From Thermoplasmata archaeon (GTDB lineage: Archaea > Thermoplasmatota > Thermoplasmata > Lutacidiplasmatales > UBA184): 64,000 bases of DNA. The translations under genes and the position numbers were made by a program. This document shows positions 32,338 through 40,559 of the stretch, in pieces; position 1 is the first letter of the stretch; each line of letters opens with the position of its first letter. Location: contig JAKASE010000002.1 in assembly GCA_021819135.1 (NCBI GenBank), forward strand, positions 62,001-126,000, in the 5' to 3' direction. The notes below the pieces were generated by a model. That model did not search any database. It worked only from the letters and a program-made list of their open reading frames with translations, and had not been told where the DNA came from.

Positions 32338-33953
32338 TCGTCGACCCCCCCCGGCCGTCCGCGCTTTGGACACCGGGGCCGTCCCTCCTGCGCCCTATCC
32401 CCGAGTCATCCCCCGCCGAGGGCCGAACGGTCCCGATCGGACGGACCGCCCTTAGCCGACCGATCGAGGTGAGCGTCGCCGGTGACCCGCGCTCGCGGCT
32501 ACGACTCCTCGTCCTCGCGGGCCAGCACGGCGACGAGGCCCGGGGACGCGTCGCGGCCCGGCGTTGGTGGACCGAGCCCGACCGGCTCGAACCGGTGGAT
32601 GGGACCGGTCTCGAACGGGCCGTCCTCGTCGACGCGAATCCGGACGGCTCGGCCGGTCGCACCCGGACGAACGCCGCCGGCATCGACCTCAACCGGGACC
32701 ACCGCGCGCTGCGGGCACCGGAGACCCAGGCAATCCACCGGTTCATCCGGGAGTTCCGTCCCCACCTGGTCGTCGATGTCCACAACTACCCCGCCCGCCG
32801 GCGTATCCTGCTGGACCGCGGGTGGACGATCGACGAGTACGTCCGGCTCGCCGGGCCGACGCACCCGGCGGTCCGAACGGCGCTCTCGTCCGAGGAGACC
32901 GAGGACCTCTTCCGGTCGGTCACCTCCGACCTCCGCGTCCGCGGGTACTCGAGCTCGCCGTACCTTCTCTACCGCCGGACCGGTCGGCTGCGCCCGAGCA
33001 CCGTCGGGACCCGGGACGCGCGCAACGCGATCGCGCTGCGATACGGAGTACCGACGGTCCTTCTCGAGGGGCGAGACCCCGGCCGAGACGGGACGGCCGA
33101 CGATTTCGAGCGTACCGTGGCGGCCCAGCTCGAGGCCCTGCGCGCGATCGAGCGGTGGATCCTCACGCATCGTCGTCCGCTCCTCCGAGGCCCGCCGATC
33201 CCCGAGGTCGGAGAGCCCGTTCCCGTGCGCGGGAGCTGGGTCGACGAGGGGATGGGGCTCACCGTCTCCCTTCGGAACCTCGGGACGGGCCGTGCCGAAC
33301 CGGTCTCGTGGGCGGCGTACGCGGGCACCCTACGGGTCCGCCGATCGGTACCGCTCCCCCGGGCATACGCCGTGCGCCCCGACAGTCGAACCCGGCTCGA
33401 GTGGCTGCGACGTCATGATTTCGAGGGAGAGGTCGTTCCGTACTCCCGGGTCGCCCGGGTCGAGCCGGTGGCAAGCGGAGTCGCAGCGCACCCGACCCCA
33501 TCGCCATCGCCTTCGGGAACCGCTCCTCCGTTCCCCGTGGCCCGGGACCTCGAAGGGTACGTGGTGTACAGCACCTTGCAGCGCGGCGGGCGTGCGCTCG
33601 CGGTCTGGTGCGAGCGTCAGGCGTTCCCCTCGGTCCGCTCCGAAGACGCGGCCCCAGAGGACGGGGTACCGGGGGACGTTTGGAGGGTCCTCTCCTGGGA
33701 AGATCCTCTCCCGCGCTCGGTCCGGGGATTCCTGGTCGGGATGTCCCCCGGCACCGACCTCGGGGGCGCCGTGGCACCGTCTCCATCACCTCGCGTTGGG
33801 CCATCCGCCTTCCCGGGGACGCTGCCGGTTCCAGAGGCGACGGACCCGACCGGTCGGAGGGACACGGTACCGCAGGCACGGCTCATCCGCCCCCGGACGG
33901 CTCCACCGACCGGGCGGGGGGACCTTGCGGTCGACGCCCCCCGGGCTAAGTAG
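32334..33953 (+). CDS. M14-family zinc carboxypeptidase-like protein
   Basis: A zinc metallopeptidase of the carboxypeptidase A superfamily. The zinc ligands are H65 and E68 in AGQHGDEARG and H150 in VVDVHNYP. The substrate-binding Asn-Arg pair is in IDLNRDHR (120-121), and the catalytic Glu is E245 in VLLEGRD. No signal peptide is visible, so it probably acts in the cytoplasm. Residues 300-539 are a second, beta-rich and Pro/Ser-rich region without recognised motif. Its ATG overlaps the ABC exporter stop (ATGA). Trimming a peptide before export is a reasonable guess, as is an aspartoacylase-like deacylation. Confidence 0.8.
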   Translation: MIVDPPRPSALWTPGPSLLRPIPESSPAEGRTVPIGRTALSRPIEVSVAGDPRSRLRLLVLAGQHGDEARGRVAARRWWTEPDRLEPVDGTGLERAVLVDANPDGSAGRTRTNAAGIDLNRDHRALRAPETQAIHRFIREFRPHLVVDVHNYPARRRILLDRGWTIDEYVRLAGPTHPAVRTALSSEETEDLFRSVTSDLRVRGYSSSPYLLYRRTGRLRPSTVGTRDARNAIALRYGVPTVLLEGRDPGRDGTADDFERTVAAQLEALRAIERWILTHRRPLLRGPPIPEVGEPVPVRGSWVDEGMGLTVSLRNLGTGRAEPVSWAAYAGTLRVRRSVPLPRAYAVRPDSRTRLEWLRRHDFEGEVVPYSRVARVEPVASGVAAHPTPSPSPSGTAPPFPVARDLEGYVVYSTLQRGGRALAVWCERQAFPSVRSEDAAPEDGVPGDVWRVLSWEDPLPRSVRGFLVGMSPGTDLGGAVAPSPSPRVGPSAFPGTLPVPEATDPTGRRDTVPQARLIRPRTAPPTGRGDLAVDAPRAK

Positions 33954-33994
33954 GGCGGATCGCGTTCCCCCGCGACCGGGAACCGGAGGAGAAC

Positions 33995-34294
33995 GTGGAG
34001 CTCGACGAGGTGGTCCTTTCGGTGATCCTGCTCGTGCTCGCCGGCTCGATGGCCACCGTCTCCTTTGCCGCGCGGCGAGAGTACCTCGACCCCCGGTTCG
34101 TCGCGGTGGGGCTCGGCCTCGTGCTGCTCAGCGTCGTCGGCGCGACCTCGCTCTTCTCGGCCCTGTTCCCCGACGCCGAACCGGCGGTCGATATCGGGAT
34201 CGTGCCGCTCGCGCTCCTGGTCCTGGTGGCGGTGATGCTGAACCTGCCGGTGTTCCTGCGGTTCCCTCAGTCGCGCCGCCGCGACCATGACTGA
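33995..34294 (+). CDS. Small three-helix membrane protein
   Basis: A 99-residue protein with three hydrophobic segments: VVLSVILLVLAGSMATVSFA, FVAVGLGLVLLSVVGATSLF and IVPLALLVLVAVMLNLPVF, and a basic C-terminus FPQSRRRDHD. The GTG start has a strong ribosome-binding site ggagg 7 nt upstream and a TATA-like CTAAGTAGGG at 33946 in the 3' end of the carboxypeptidase gene. It overlaps the winged-helix regulator by 8 bp, and the pair may act as a membrane sensor and regulator (inference). Confidence 0.75.
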   Translation: MELDEVVLSVILLVLAGSMATVSFAARREYLDPRFVAVGLGLVLLSVVGATSLFSALFPDAEPAVDIGIVPLALLVLVAVMLNLPVFLRFPQSRRRDHD

Positions 34295-34817
34295 GGTCCT
34301 GCAGCTCGAGACGCGCCAGCGGATCTTCGGGGTCGTTCGCAAGAACCCCGGGTTCAGCGCGCGAGAGGTCCAGCGGCAGCTCGGGCTCGGTTGGGGAGAG
34401 ACCGCCTATCACCTCGACCGCATGGCGGAGGCGGGGGTCCTCCGTCGCGAGCGCGCTCCGAACCGGGACTTCTACTTCGCCTCGGAGGTCACCTGGGACG
34501 ACCGTCGGTATCTCGTCTTCCTGAGAGGAGAAGCGACCCGGAGCATCCTGCTTGCTCTCATCGAGAACCCCGGCCTCTCCCCCGCCGACCTCGCCGAAAA
34601 GCTGGGGATCGCGAGGTCGACGGTCTACTTTCACCTGACCCGGCTCGTGCGGGGGGGTCTCCTCGAGGGACGGCTCGACAACGCGACGCGACGCTACCGC
34701 GTGGCGCAGCCCGAGCAGGCGATCCGGCTCTTGCGCACCTACCGGGAGAACTTCGGGGAGGAGATCGTCAGTCGGTTCGCGGAGATCTTCGGGGCGATCT
34801 TCCCGGAAGCCGAGTGA
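34287..34817 (+). CDS. Double winged-helix transcriptional regulator
   Basis: A 176-residue regulator with two winged-helix domains. The first is residues 5-65 (LETRQRIFGVVRKNPGFSAREVQRQL, ETAYHLDRMAEAGVLRRE); the second is residues 80-145 (RSILLALIENPGLSPADLAEKLGIARSTVYFHLTRLVRGGLLEGR). Both match the ArsR/MarR-like fold common in Thermoplasmata. A C-terminal helix could dimerise. It is translated with the small membrane protein before it, overlapping it by 8 bp. Probable targets are its own operon, but no operator was identified. Confidence 0.85.
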   Translation: MTEVLQLETRQRIFGVVRKNPGFSAREVQRQLGLGWGETAYHLDRMAEAGVLRRERAPNRDFYFASEVTWDDRRYLVFLRGEATRSILLALIENPGLSPADLAEKLGIARSTVYFHLTRLVRGGLLEGRLDNATRRYRVAQPEQAIRLLRTYRENFGEEIVSRFAEIFGAIFPEAE

Positions 34818-34965
34818 TCGGCGCCCCCCGGATCACCCCGGTCCGCGCACGGCGGGTCCGGCGGAGGACAGCCGGGGCGGCGATCGCCGCCGTAAGTTCA
34901 TGGGCAGTCGTGGGTCCGGTCACCGCTCGGTCTATGGGCGTCGCGTGATCCTCCCCGGACGGCCA

Positions 34966-35038
34966 TGGGCCGAGGCGGAATCGAACCGCCGATCTCCGCG
35001 TTGTAAGCGCGGCGTCTTCACCACTAGACTACCGGCCC
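34966..35038 (-). tRNA. tRNA-Val (anticodon UAC)
   Basis: On the minus strand: 7-bp acceptor GGGCCGG with TCGGCCC (one G-U pair), D-arm GTC...GAC with G18-G19, anticodon stem CCGCG/CGCGG with loop CTTACAA giving anticodon UAC, T-arm GGCGG-TTCGATT-CCGCC, discriminator A. 73 nt, no intron, CCA not encoded. G15 is present, the site of archaeosine. The first 15 nt overlap the 3' end of arcS on the same strand, and no TATA box is visible upstream, so it may be read from the arcS transcript. Confidence 0.93.
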
Positions 35039-36886
35039 GTCGTCGGGGAGAGGCTCCTCCGTCATGGGAGTGTCGGTCGGCCGGGCGAGCCGGTGGCGGA
35101 CCCGGACCGCGAGACCCCGGCCGAGCTCCGTCATGAGCGGTCCGGGCAGGACCGCCTCGCCCACCCCCGCGAGCGCCTCCTCCCGCAGGAGAACGACGGA
35201 GTCGCCGATCCGGATCGACCGGTCGGCGTCCCGTACCCCCGGCGCGAACAGGTCCCCGGTGAGCGGCAGGGATGGATCGACGCGGACGGCGAGGGGGTAC
35301 GGAGCCCCGATGCGCCGGGCCCCGGCGATGGTGAGGTGGAAGAGCCCCCGTTCCTCCCGGACGGTGGCGAGGTCGGTCCGGCCGTCGGTGAGCCGCTGGA
35401 ACCACGGCCGGCCGGCGAGGCGCGGGGTCGGGGTGAAGAGCCGGTCGGCGAAGGCGCGGCCGAACTGAACGCTCGCGAGCTCGTGGAGCTCCTCGCGGAC
35501 GACCGCGAGCGGCCCTCCCGCGACGGGTGCGACGCTGCTCAGCGCCTCCGTAGCCGCCGAGCGGAGGAGCCCGAGCGCCTCGGAAGAGGTGGTGCGTCCG
35601 TCGGAGAGGGTCCATCGTGTCGTTCCGTCTCGGGGCGCGAGGTCCCGGAGGAAGGCGTACTCCTCGGGATCGAGATGGGCGATCACCGAACGGTACGCGC
35701 CGGTCCGCAGGAGGTGCTCGAGACCGGCCCGCACGAGCTCCCGTTCGCTCTCCGTCCACTCGCCCGTGACCGGGATGTCGTACTGGCGGGCCGGCGGCAC
35801 GTCCTCGAGCTCGCGGGGGACGAGCCCGATCGGCGAGCTCACCGAAACGACGTGCACCCGTTCGAGCGGGGCGAGCCCCTCCAGGGCGGAGGCGAACCGT
35901 CGATGCGACCGGGACCGCCGATACGGCTTGGTCTTCGAGCAGGGAACGAGCAGGAGGACCGATTTCGACGGCGGGGGGCGGTACCGCTCGAGGAGCCGGG
36001 CCCGGAACCGGACCATCTCGGGTCGCCGGTGAGACTCGGCGATCGCGTAGGCCCGGGTCGGGCCCCCCGACACCGGGGTCCGCTCCTCGAACGGGCCGGC
36101 AAGGTCCCGGTCGGCGTACCGGAGCATCTCGGCGAGAGCCGGCTCGGCGACCAGGCGGGACTCGACCCGTTCCCGCAGTCGCCCGACCCGAATCGCGGCG
36201 CGCGTCTCGGCGAGCTCCCGCTCGTAGGCCCACCGGACGTGGTCGACCAGCGACCCGGGGGGGTCGGCCCGGCACGCCGGGCACAGGCACCCCCGCTCCC
36301 GGAGGAAGCCGGCACGGTCGACCGGTCCGAGGGCCGGGTCGAAAAACTCCCCGTCGACCGCACGGAGCTCCCCTTCGGTGGTGTCGACGAGGTCGACGCC
36401 TGCGAAGACGAGGAAAGGGATCCGGTGCGGCAGGGCGACCCGAGGGGCCCACAGGAGGGGAGCCGCCCCGAACGCCGCGCGTACGTCGCGGACCGCCTCG
36501 ACGAACGGTCGGCCGTCGTTCCATAGCGCCCGGGCGTTCCCGAGGACGAGGAGCGTCGGCCGCTCGGCGCGCGCCCGCTCGGCGGCCGCCCGGTCGAACG
36601 GCGCGTGGACCAGGAGCGCCCCCTCGCCGACCGCGTGGATCCCGGCCCCGGTCCCGACGATCTCGGGGGCGAGGACCGGGATGCGGAGGTCGACCTCGGC
36701 TCCCTCGGTGGCGATCACGAGGTGCCGGGTCCCGGCCGGAGCGTCCGCCCGACGGACCGAGAGGCCCGGAGCGGGCAGGCCCCCGACCGAGTCGCGGAGG
36801 AGGGCGGGAACCTCGAGCGAGAGCGGGCCGAGCGACGCGGTGCCGAGCAGGGCGAGCCCCTCCCCGGCCGTGACGGTCCTCGGCAC
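35024..36886 (-). CDS. arcS: Archaeosine synthase (ArcS / TgtA2-like)
   Basis: Acts on preQ0 at position 15 of archaeal tRNA, the last stage of archaeosine formation. The N-terminal TGT-like domain (residues 1-290) keeps a zinc site C200, C202, C205, H216 (CLCPAC...VDH). The diagnostic ArcS motif LLLVPCSKTKPY is at residues 311-322. A C-terminal PUA RNA-binding domain covers about 540-615 (GAPYPLAVRVDPSLPLTGDLFAPGV..., GDSVVLLRE). GTG start. Its last four residues and stop (GPVV, TAG) are encoded by the first 15 nt of the tRNA-Val gene, itself a likely substrate. 620 residues, normal for ArcS. Confidence 0.9.
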   Translation of the reverse strand: MPRTVTAGEGLALLGTASLGPLSLEVPALLRDSVGGLPAPGLSVRRADAPAGTRHLVIATEGAEVDLRIPVLAPEIVGTGAGIHAVGEGALLVHAPFDRAAAERARAERPTLLVLGNARALWNDGRPFVEAVRDVRAAFGAAPLLWAPRVALPHRIPFLVFAGVDLVDTTEGELRAVDGEFFDPALGPVDRAGFLRERGCLCPACRADPPGSLVDHVRWAYERELAETRAAIRVGRLRERVESRLVAEPALAEMLRYADRDLAGPFEERTPVSGGPTRAYAIAESHRRPEMVRFRARLLERYRPPPSKSVLLLVPCSKTKPYRRSRSHRRFASALEGLAPLERVHVVSVSSPIGLVPRELEDVPPARQYDIPVTGEWTESERELVRAGLEHLLRTGAYRSVIAHLDPEEYAFLRDLAPRDGTTRWTLSDGRTTSSEALGLLRSAATEALSSVAPVAGGPLAVVREELHELASVQFGRAFADRLFTPTPRLAGRPWFQRLTDGRTDLATVREERGLFHLTIAGARRIGAPYPLAVRVDPSLPLTGDLFAPGVRDADRSIRIGDSVVLLREEALAGVGEAVLPGPLMTELGRGLAVRVRHRLARPTDTPMTEEPLPDDGPVV

Positions 36887-36922
36887 GATGCTCCGATCTC
36901 CCTGAAACTGCGGCCGGACCGT

Positions 36923-37279
36923 TCAGTCGCCGGCCGCGCCCTTCGTCGCCTTGCGCCGGGGTGGGCTCGCGGTCGGCGCCGGCGGGAAGAGCGCGGCCCA
37001 CGCCGCGATCAGCGCCTCGCGTCGTTCGGCGCCGGCGTCGGTCCGGCCCCGCCTCCCGATGAGCGGGTCGTGGGTCTCCCGCACGTCCCGAAGGAAGCCG
37101 GCCGGATCGGTGCTCGCGCGTTCGAAGCCGAAGAGGATCAGCTCCCGGAGGAAGCTCGACCGGCCTCTCCAGCCGATGCGCCGACGGACCGCGGGGTTCA
37201 GATGCCGCTTCGCGAGCCGCCAGACCTCGTTCGTCGTCCGGTAGTCCCGGGCCGAGAGTCCGATCATCACCTGAGGCAT
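36923..37279 (-). CDS. Basic hypothetical protein
   Basis: A 118-residue, strongly basic protein that I do not recognise. The N-terminus MPQVMIGLSARDYRTTNEVW leads into a helix-rich region (RLAKRHLNPAVRRRIGWRGRSSFLRELILFGFERA) and ends in a flexible Pro/Ala/Lys tail. The composition would suit nucleic-acid binding, but no motif supports it. It lies 36 bp upstream of arcS on the same strand, so it may share a transcript. A TATA-like AGATAGCTAG is about 36 nt before its ATG. Confidence 0.6.
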   Translation of the reverse strand: MPQVMIGLSARDYRTTNEVWRLAKRHLNPAVRRRIGWRGRSSFLRELILFGFERASTDPAGFLRDVRETHDPLIGRRGRTDAGAERREALIAAWAALFPPAPTASPPRRKATKGAAGD

Positions 37280-37345
37280 GGGATCCGGCGGGTCACGTCC
37301 CCCGCTCCTTTCTAGCTATCTCTCCCGCCGGCGCGACCCCCGCGC

Positions 37346-38236
37346 TCACGCGCCGAGCGCCGGGCCGATCGGCAGGAAGACCGCGAGGAGCACCCCCGCG
37401 AGGTAGAGCGCGGCCATCGCGAAGTGGCGCTCAAAGGGGGGACGCGCGAGGGTCGGAGCGCGGGCGAGGGCCCGGTCCGTGAGCGCCGCGAGCCCGGCCA
37501 TCGCGAGGAGCGCGACGAAGTACGCCGGGGTAAGGCCGAGGGCGAGTCCGAACCCCGCGAGGAGCGCGAGCGCGATCGCGTGGAGCACCGGGACGAATCG
37601 CACCGAGCTCCGGACCCCGAAGCGCACCGGGACCGAGAACAGTCCGAGCGCCCGGTCGCTCTCGACGTCCCCGAGGCTGTGGATCGTCTCGAACGCCGTA
37701 CCCCAGGCGAGGAGGCCGAACACCGCGTAGAGGACCGCGGCCGGCAGGGTCCCGGTGACGGCGATGTAGACCGCCGCCGGCGTGATCGCCTGGACGAGCC
37801 CGAGGAAGGCCGTCGTGAACGTCGTGACCCGCTTCGTGTAGCTGTAGCCGAGGACGAGGGCGAGCGCGACCGGGGCGAGGAGGAAGGCGAGCGGATTGAG
37901 CAGATAGGCGGCGATGACGAGGAGGGCCGCGTTCGCCCCCGTGAAGCCGAGGGCGAACGCGGGCGAGGTCCGCCCCGCGACCAGCGCGCGGTCGCGGGTA
38001 CGAGGGTTCGCCGCGTCGAGGTAGCGGTCGGCCCACCGGTTGAAGCTGTGGCCCGCGTTCCGGGCCGCGACGAACGCGACCACGATCCACAGGATCGTAA
38101 GGGGGGCCGGGACGCCCCGGGCGGCGAGGAACAGGAAGGCGAGGGCGAACGCGAGGTTGAGACCGAGGGTCTGGATCTCGAGGAACCGGCCGAGCTCGCC
38201 CAACGGTCCGCGGCGGGGAGCGACGCCGGCGTTCAC
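37346..38236 (-). CDS. ubiA: UbiA-family prenyltransferase
   Basis: An intramembrane prenyltransferase that joins a polyprenyl chain to an aromatic or quinoid acceptor. It has about eight or nine membrane helices. The first Asp-rich motif is NRWADRYLDAANPRTRDRAL, the second LGDVESDRALGLFSVPVRFG; both bind the diphosphate through Mg2+. The length of 296 residues fits 4-hydroxybenzoate or menaquinone-type enzymes. The GTG start overlaps the ubiD stop (GTGA), so the two are coupled, suggesting quinone synthesis by prenylation plus decarboxylation. In archaea UbiA paralogs also make ether lipids, but pairing with UbiD favours quinones. Confidence 0.88.
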   Translation of the reverse strand: MNAGVAPRRGPLGELGRFLEIQTLGLNLAFALAFLFLAARGVPAPLTILWIVVAFVAARNAGHSFNRWADRYLDAANPRTRDRALVAGRTSPAFALGFTGANAALLVIAAYLLNPLAFLLAPVALALVLGYSYTKRVTTFTTAFLGLVQAITPAAVYIAVTGTLPAAVLYAVFGLLAWGTAFETIHSLGDVESDRALGLFSVPVRFGVRSSVRFVPVLHAIALALLAGFGLALGLTPAYFVALLAMAGLAALTDRALARAPTLARPPFERHFAMAALYLAGVLLAVFLPIGPALGA

Positions 38237-39726
38237 GAGCCGGTGCGTGCGAAGAGGCGTGCGAGGACCGGGTCCTCGCGGAGGAGGCGCTCGGCCTGCT
38301 CGGCGGCCGCCGGGTCGGAGCGGATCTCCTCGGGCCACGCCCGGGGGAAACCGTCCTCCGGCCGCTTGCGGGTCGCATCGATCCCGACCTTCGTGCCGAG
38401 GTTCGGGACCGGGTTCGAGATCGACAGCTGGTCGACCGGGCCATGGGAGATCTCGAAGTCCCGGCCCGGGTCGGCCTGCAGTCCGACGCGGTAGAGGACC
38501 TCGGAGAGGTCGTGGACATTGACGTCGTCGTCGACGACGACCAGGTAGCGCACGAACATCATCTGGCCGAGCCCCCAGAGGGCGTGCATCACCTTGCGCG
38601 GCAGTTCCGGATAGGTCTTCTTGACCGAGACCACCGCGACGTTGATGAAGAGGCCCTCGAGCGGGAGGTCCATGTCCACGATCTCGGGGAGCACGAGGCG
38701 GATCACGGGCAGGAAGACCCGCTCGACGGCCTTGCCGAGCACGGCGTCCTCGGTCGGGGGCTTGCCCGTCACGGTCGTGAGATAGACCGGGCGGGCGCGG
38801 TGGGTCACGCGCGTCACATGGAAGACCGGGAACTCCTCGGGCGCCGAGTAGTAGCCGGTGTGGTCGCCGAACGGCCCTTCGACCCGGCGCTCGGTCGGGT
38901 CGACGTAGCCCTCGAGGACGATCTCCGCCTGCGCGGGGATCTCGAGGTCGACCGACCGCGCGGGGACGAGCTCGACCGGCTCGGAACGCAGGAAGCCGGC
39001 GAAGACGAAGTTCGAGACCCCCTCGGGCACGGGGGCGAGGCCGGAGAAGACCGTGGCGGGGTCCGCGCCGATGACGGCGGCGACCGGCATCTTCTCGCCG
39101 CGGGCGGCCCACTTGCGATAGTTGTTCGCCCCGACGCGGTGGACCTGGAAGTGCATCCCGAGGGTGTCGCGGCCGTACTGCTGGAGCCGGTAGATCCCGG
39201 TGTGGGGCTCGCCGGTCTCGGGGTCCTTCGTGATCACGACCGGGAACGTCACCGTGCGGCCCGCGTCGTGGGGCCAGCACTTCAGGATCGGGAGCCGGTC
39301 GAGGTCCACCGTGCTCTCCTCGACCTCCTGGCACGGGCCCGAACGGACCCGCTTCGGGGCCAGCGAGCGCAGGGTCGAGAGGGTCTCGATCGTCCCGGGG
39401 AGGTCCCGCACCGCGCCGAGGATCCCGGCGGGAGGCCGGAGCTTCACGAGCGCGCCGATCCGTTCGGCGACCTCGTCGACCGTCGATACGCCGAGCCCGA
39501 GCGCGATCCGGCGCGGCGAGCCGAACAGGTTCGTCACGACCGGCATCGTCGCGCCGGGGACGTTCTCGAAGAGAAGGGCGGGCCCATCGCGACGGAGCAC
39601 CCGCTGGGTCACCTCGGTGATCGCGAGGTCGCGGGAGACCGGGGCGCGCACGCGGACCAGGTCCCCCCGCGACTCGAGGGACTCGAGGAACTCCCCCAGG
39701 GACCGGAACGTCACGGGCCGAGCCAA
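38233..39726 (-). CDS. ubiD: UbiD-family prenylated-FMN decarboxylase
   Basis: Reversible (de)carboxylase using prenylated FMN; in quinone synthesis it removes the ring carboxylate. The family blocks are intact: FENVPGATMPVVTNLFGSP, HTGIYRLQQYGRDTLGMH, the catalytic-site EGPFGDHTGYYS, and FVRYLVVVDDDVNVHD. The length of 497 residues is standard. It starts at a TTG (39726), about 15 nt after TCTAAATAACC, a TATA-like element, so a start at the next GTG (V5) is an alternative. The partner UbiX that makes prFMN is not in the window. The gene is directly upstream of ubiA. Confidence 0.93.
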   Translation of the reverse strand: MARPVTFRSLGEFLESLESRGDLVRVRAPVSRDLAITEVTQRVLRRDGPALLFENVPGATMPVVTNLFGSPRRIALGLGVSTVDEVAERIGALVKLRPPAGILGAVRDLPGTIETLSTLRSLAPKRVRSGPCQEVEESTVDLDRLPILKCWPHDAGRTVTFPVVITKDPETGEPHTGIYRLQQYGRDTLGMHFQVHRVGANNYRKWAARGEKMPVAAVIGADPATVFSGLAPVPEGVSNFVFAGFLRSEPVELVPARSVDLEIPAQAEIVLEGYVDPTERRVEGPFGDHTGYYSAPEEFPVFHVTRVTHRARPVYLTTVTGKPPTEDAVLGKAVERVFLPVIRLVLPEIVDMDLPLEGLFINVAVVSVKKTYPELPRKVMHALWGLGQMMFVRYLVVVDDDVNVHDLSEVLYRVGLQADPGRDFEISHGPVDQLSISNPVPNLGTKVGIDATRKRPEDGFPRAWPEEIRSDPAAAEQAERLLREDPVLARLFARTGS

Positions 39727-39797
39727 CCCCGCAGGTTATTTAGACCGCCCGGCCCGCGCCAAGGTTCATATCGGAACCCGGGTTCCGCGTCCGCGGC

Positions 39798-40535
39798 ATG
39801 CAGTCGGTCACCCTCGAGTTCCGCACCGAGGACCTCGCCCTCCTCGGTGTGATCCCGCCCGGCCTCTTCGACAAGTACGAGGAGGTCGAGCTGCTCGAGA
39901 CCCTCCGCCTCGAGGAGGGCTGGCGTCTCCAGCTCCTGCGCGTGCGCCGGCGCGGGGTGCTCAAGACCGCGGCGGAGCTCGAGCGGGAGTCCCGGCGCAT
40001 CCGGGCGCTCTATGGGTTCGAGAGCTTCGAGCTGGTCGAGCGTCGGCCCCGGACGCGGGACTACGTCCTGCTCGTCCGGCAGCGCAATCCCGAGCGGCTC
40101 CAGCGCTGGCTCTCCCTCGCGGGGGGCGAGATCTCCCCCACCGCGCCGTTCCGTCTCACGCCCGAGAAGGTCGTGGCGTCGTTCCTCGGGGAAGAGCGGG
40201 CGCTTCGCCGGGTGCTGAAGCGCCTCGACCGGGAGGAGTTCCCGTACCGGGTGCTGCGGGCCTCGGGGCGACCCCAGATCCCCGAGGAGGTGTCGGCGGG
40301 CCTCACGCCGCTCCAGACCCAGCTCATCGCGCGGGCCTGGGTCCTCGGCTACTACGCCGTTCCCCGACGCATCACCCTGACCCGTCTCGCCCGACAATCC
40401 GGCCGGAGCGCGCCGGCGTACGGCAAGGTCCTCCGGCGCGCCGAGGGGCGGCTGGTGGCCCGCTGGCTCGTGGCGGAGGGGGGCGTCCCGGGCTCCGAGG
40501 AAGGGGCGACCGAGGAGACCTCCCACGAACCGTAA
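39798..40535 (+). CDS. HTH_10 (bacterio-opsin-activator-like) regulator
   Basis: A transcription regulator of the archaeal Bat/HTH_10 group. The C-terminal DNA-binding segment is LTPLQTQLIARAWVLGYYAVPRRITLTRLARQSGRSAPAYGKVLRRAEGRL (about residues 170-222), a good match to the HTH_10 layout. The N-terminal 160 residues are a mixed alpha/beta sensing domain (TLEFRTEDLALLGVIPPGLFDKYEEVELLETL), of the kind seen in HTH_10 proteins, without PAS or GAF motifs. It diverges from ubiD across 71 bp, so it could regulate quinone synthesis (inference). Confidence 0.85.
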   Translation: MQSVTLEFRTEDLALLGVIPPGLFDKYEEVELLETLRLEEGWRLQLLRVRRRGVLKTAAELERESRRIRALYGFESFELVERRPRTRDYVLLVRQRNPERLQRWLSLAGGEISPTAPFRLTPEKVVASFLGEERALRRVLKRLDREEFPYRVLRASGRPQIPEEVSAGLTPLQTQLIARAWVLGYYAVPRRITLTRLARQSGRSAPAYGKVLRRAEGRLVARWLVAEGGVPGSEEGATEETSHEP

Positions 40536-40559
40536 AGAGCGACCGGGATTCGGAGCGCC

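Noticed and set aside
31119-33953. 944-aa fusion of ABC and carboxypeptidase frames
   Set aside because: The first part is an out-of-frame reading of the ABC transporter; the real start is ATG 32334.
34877-34892. 16-bp perfect palindrome ggcggcgatcgccgcc near tRNA-Val
   Set aside because: It is made of GC-rich codons likely to recur by chance and shows no T-run or spacing to a promoter, so I do not call it an operator or terminator.
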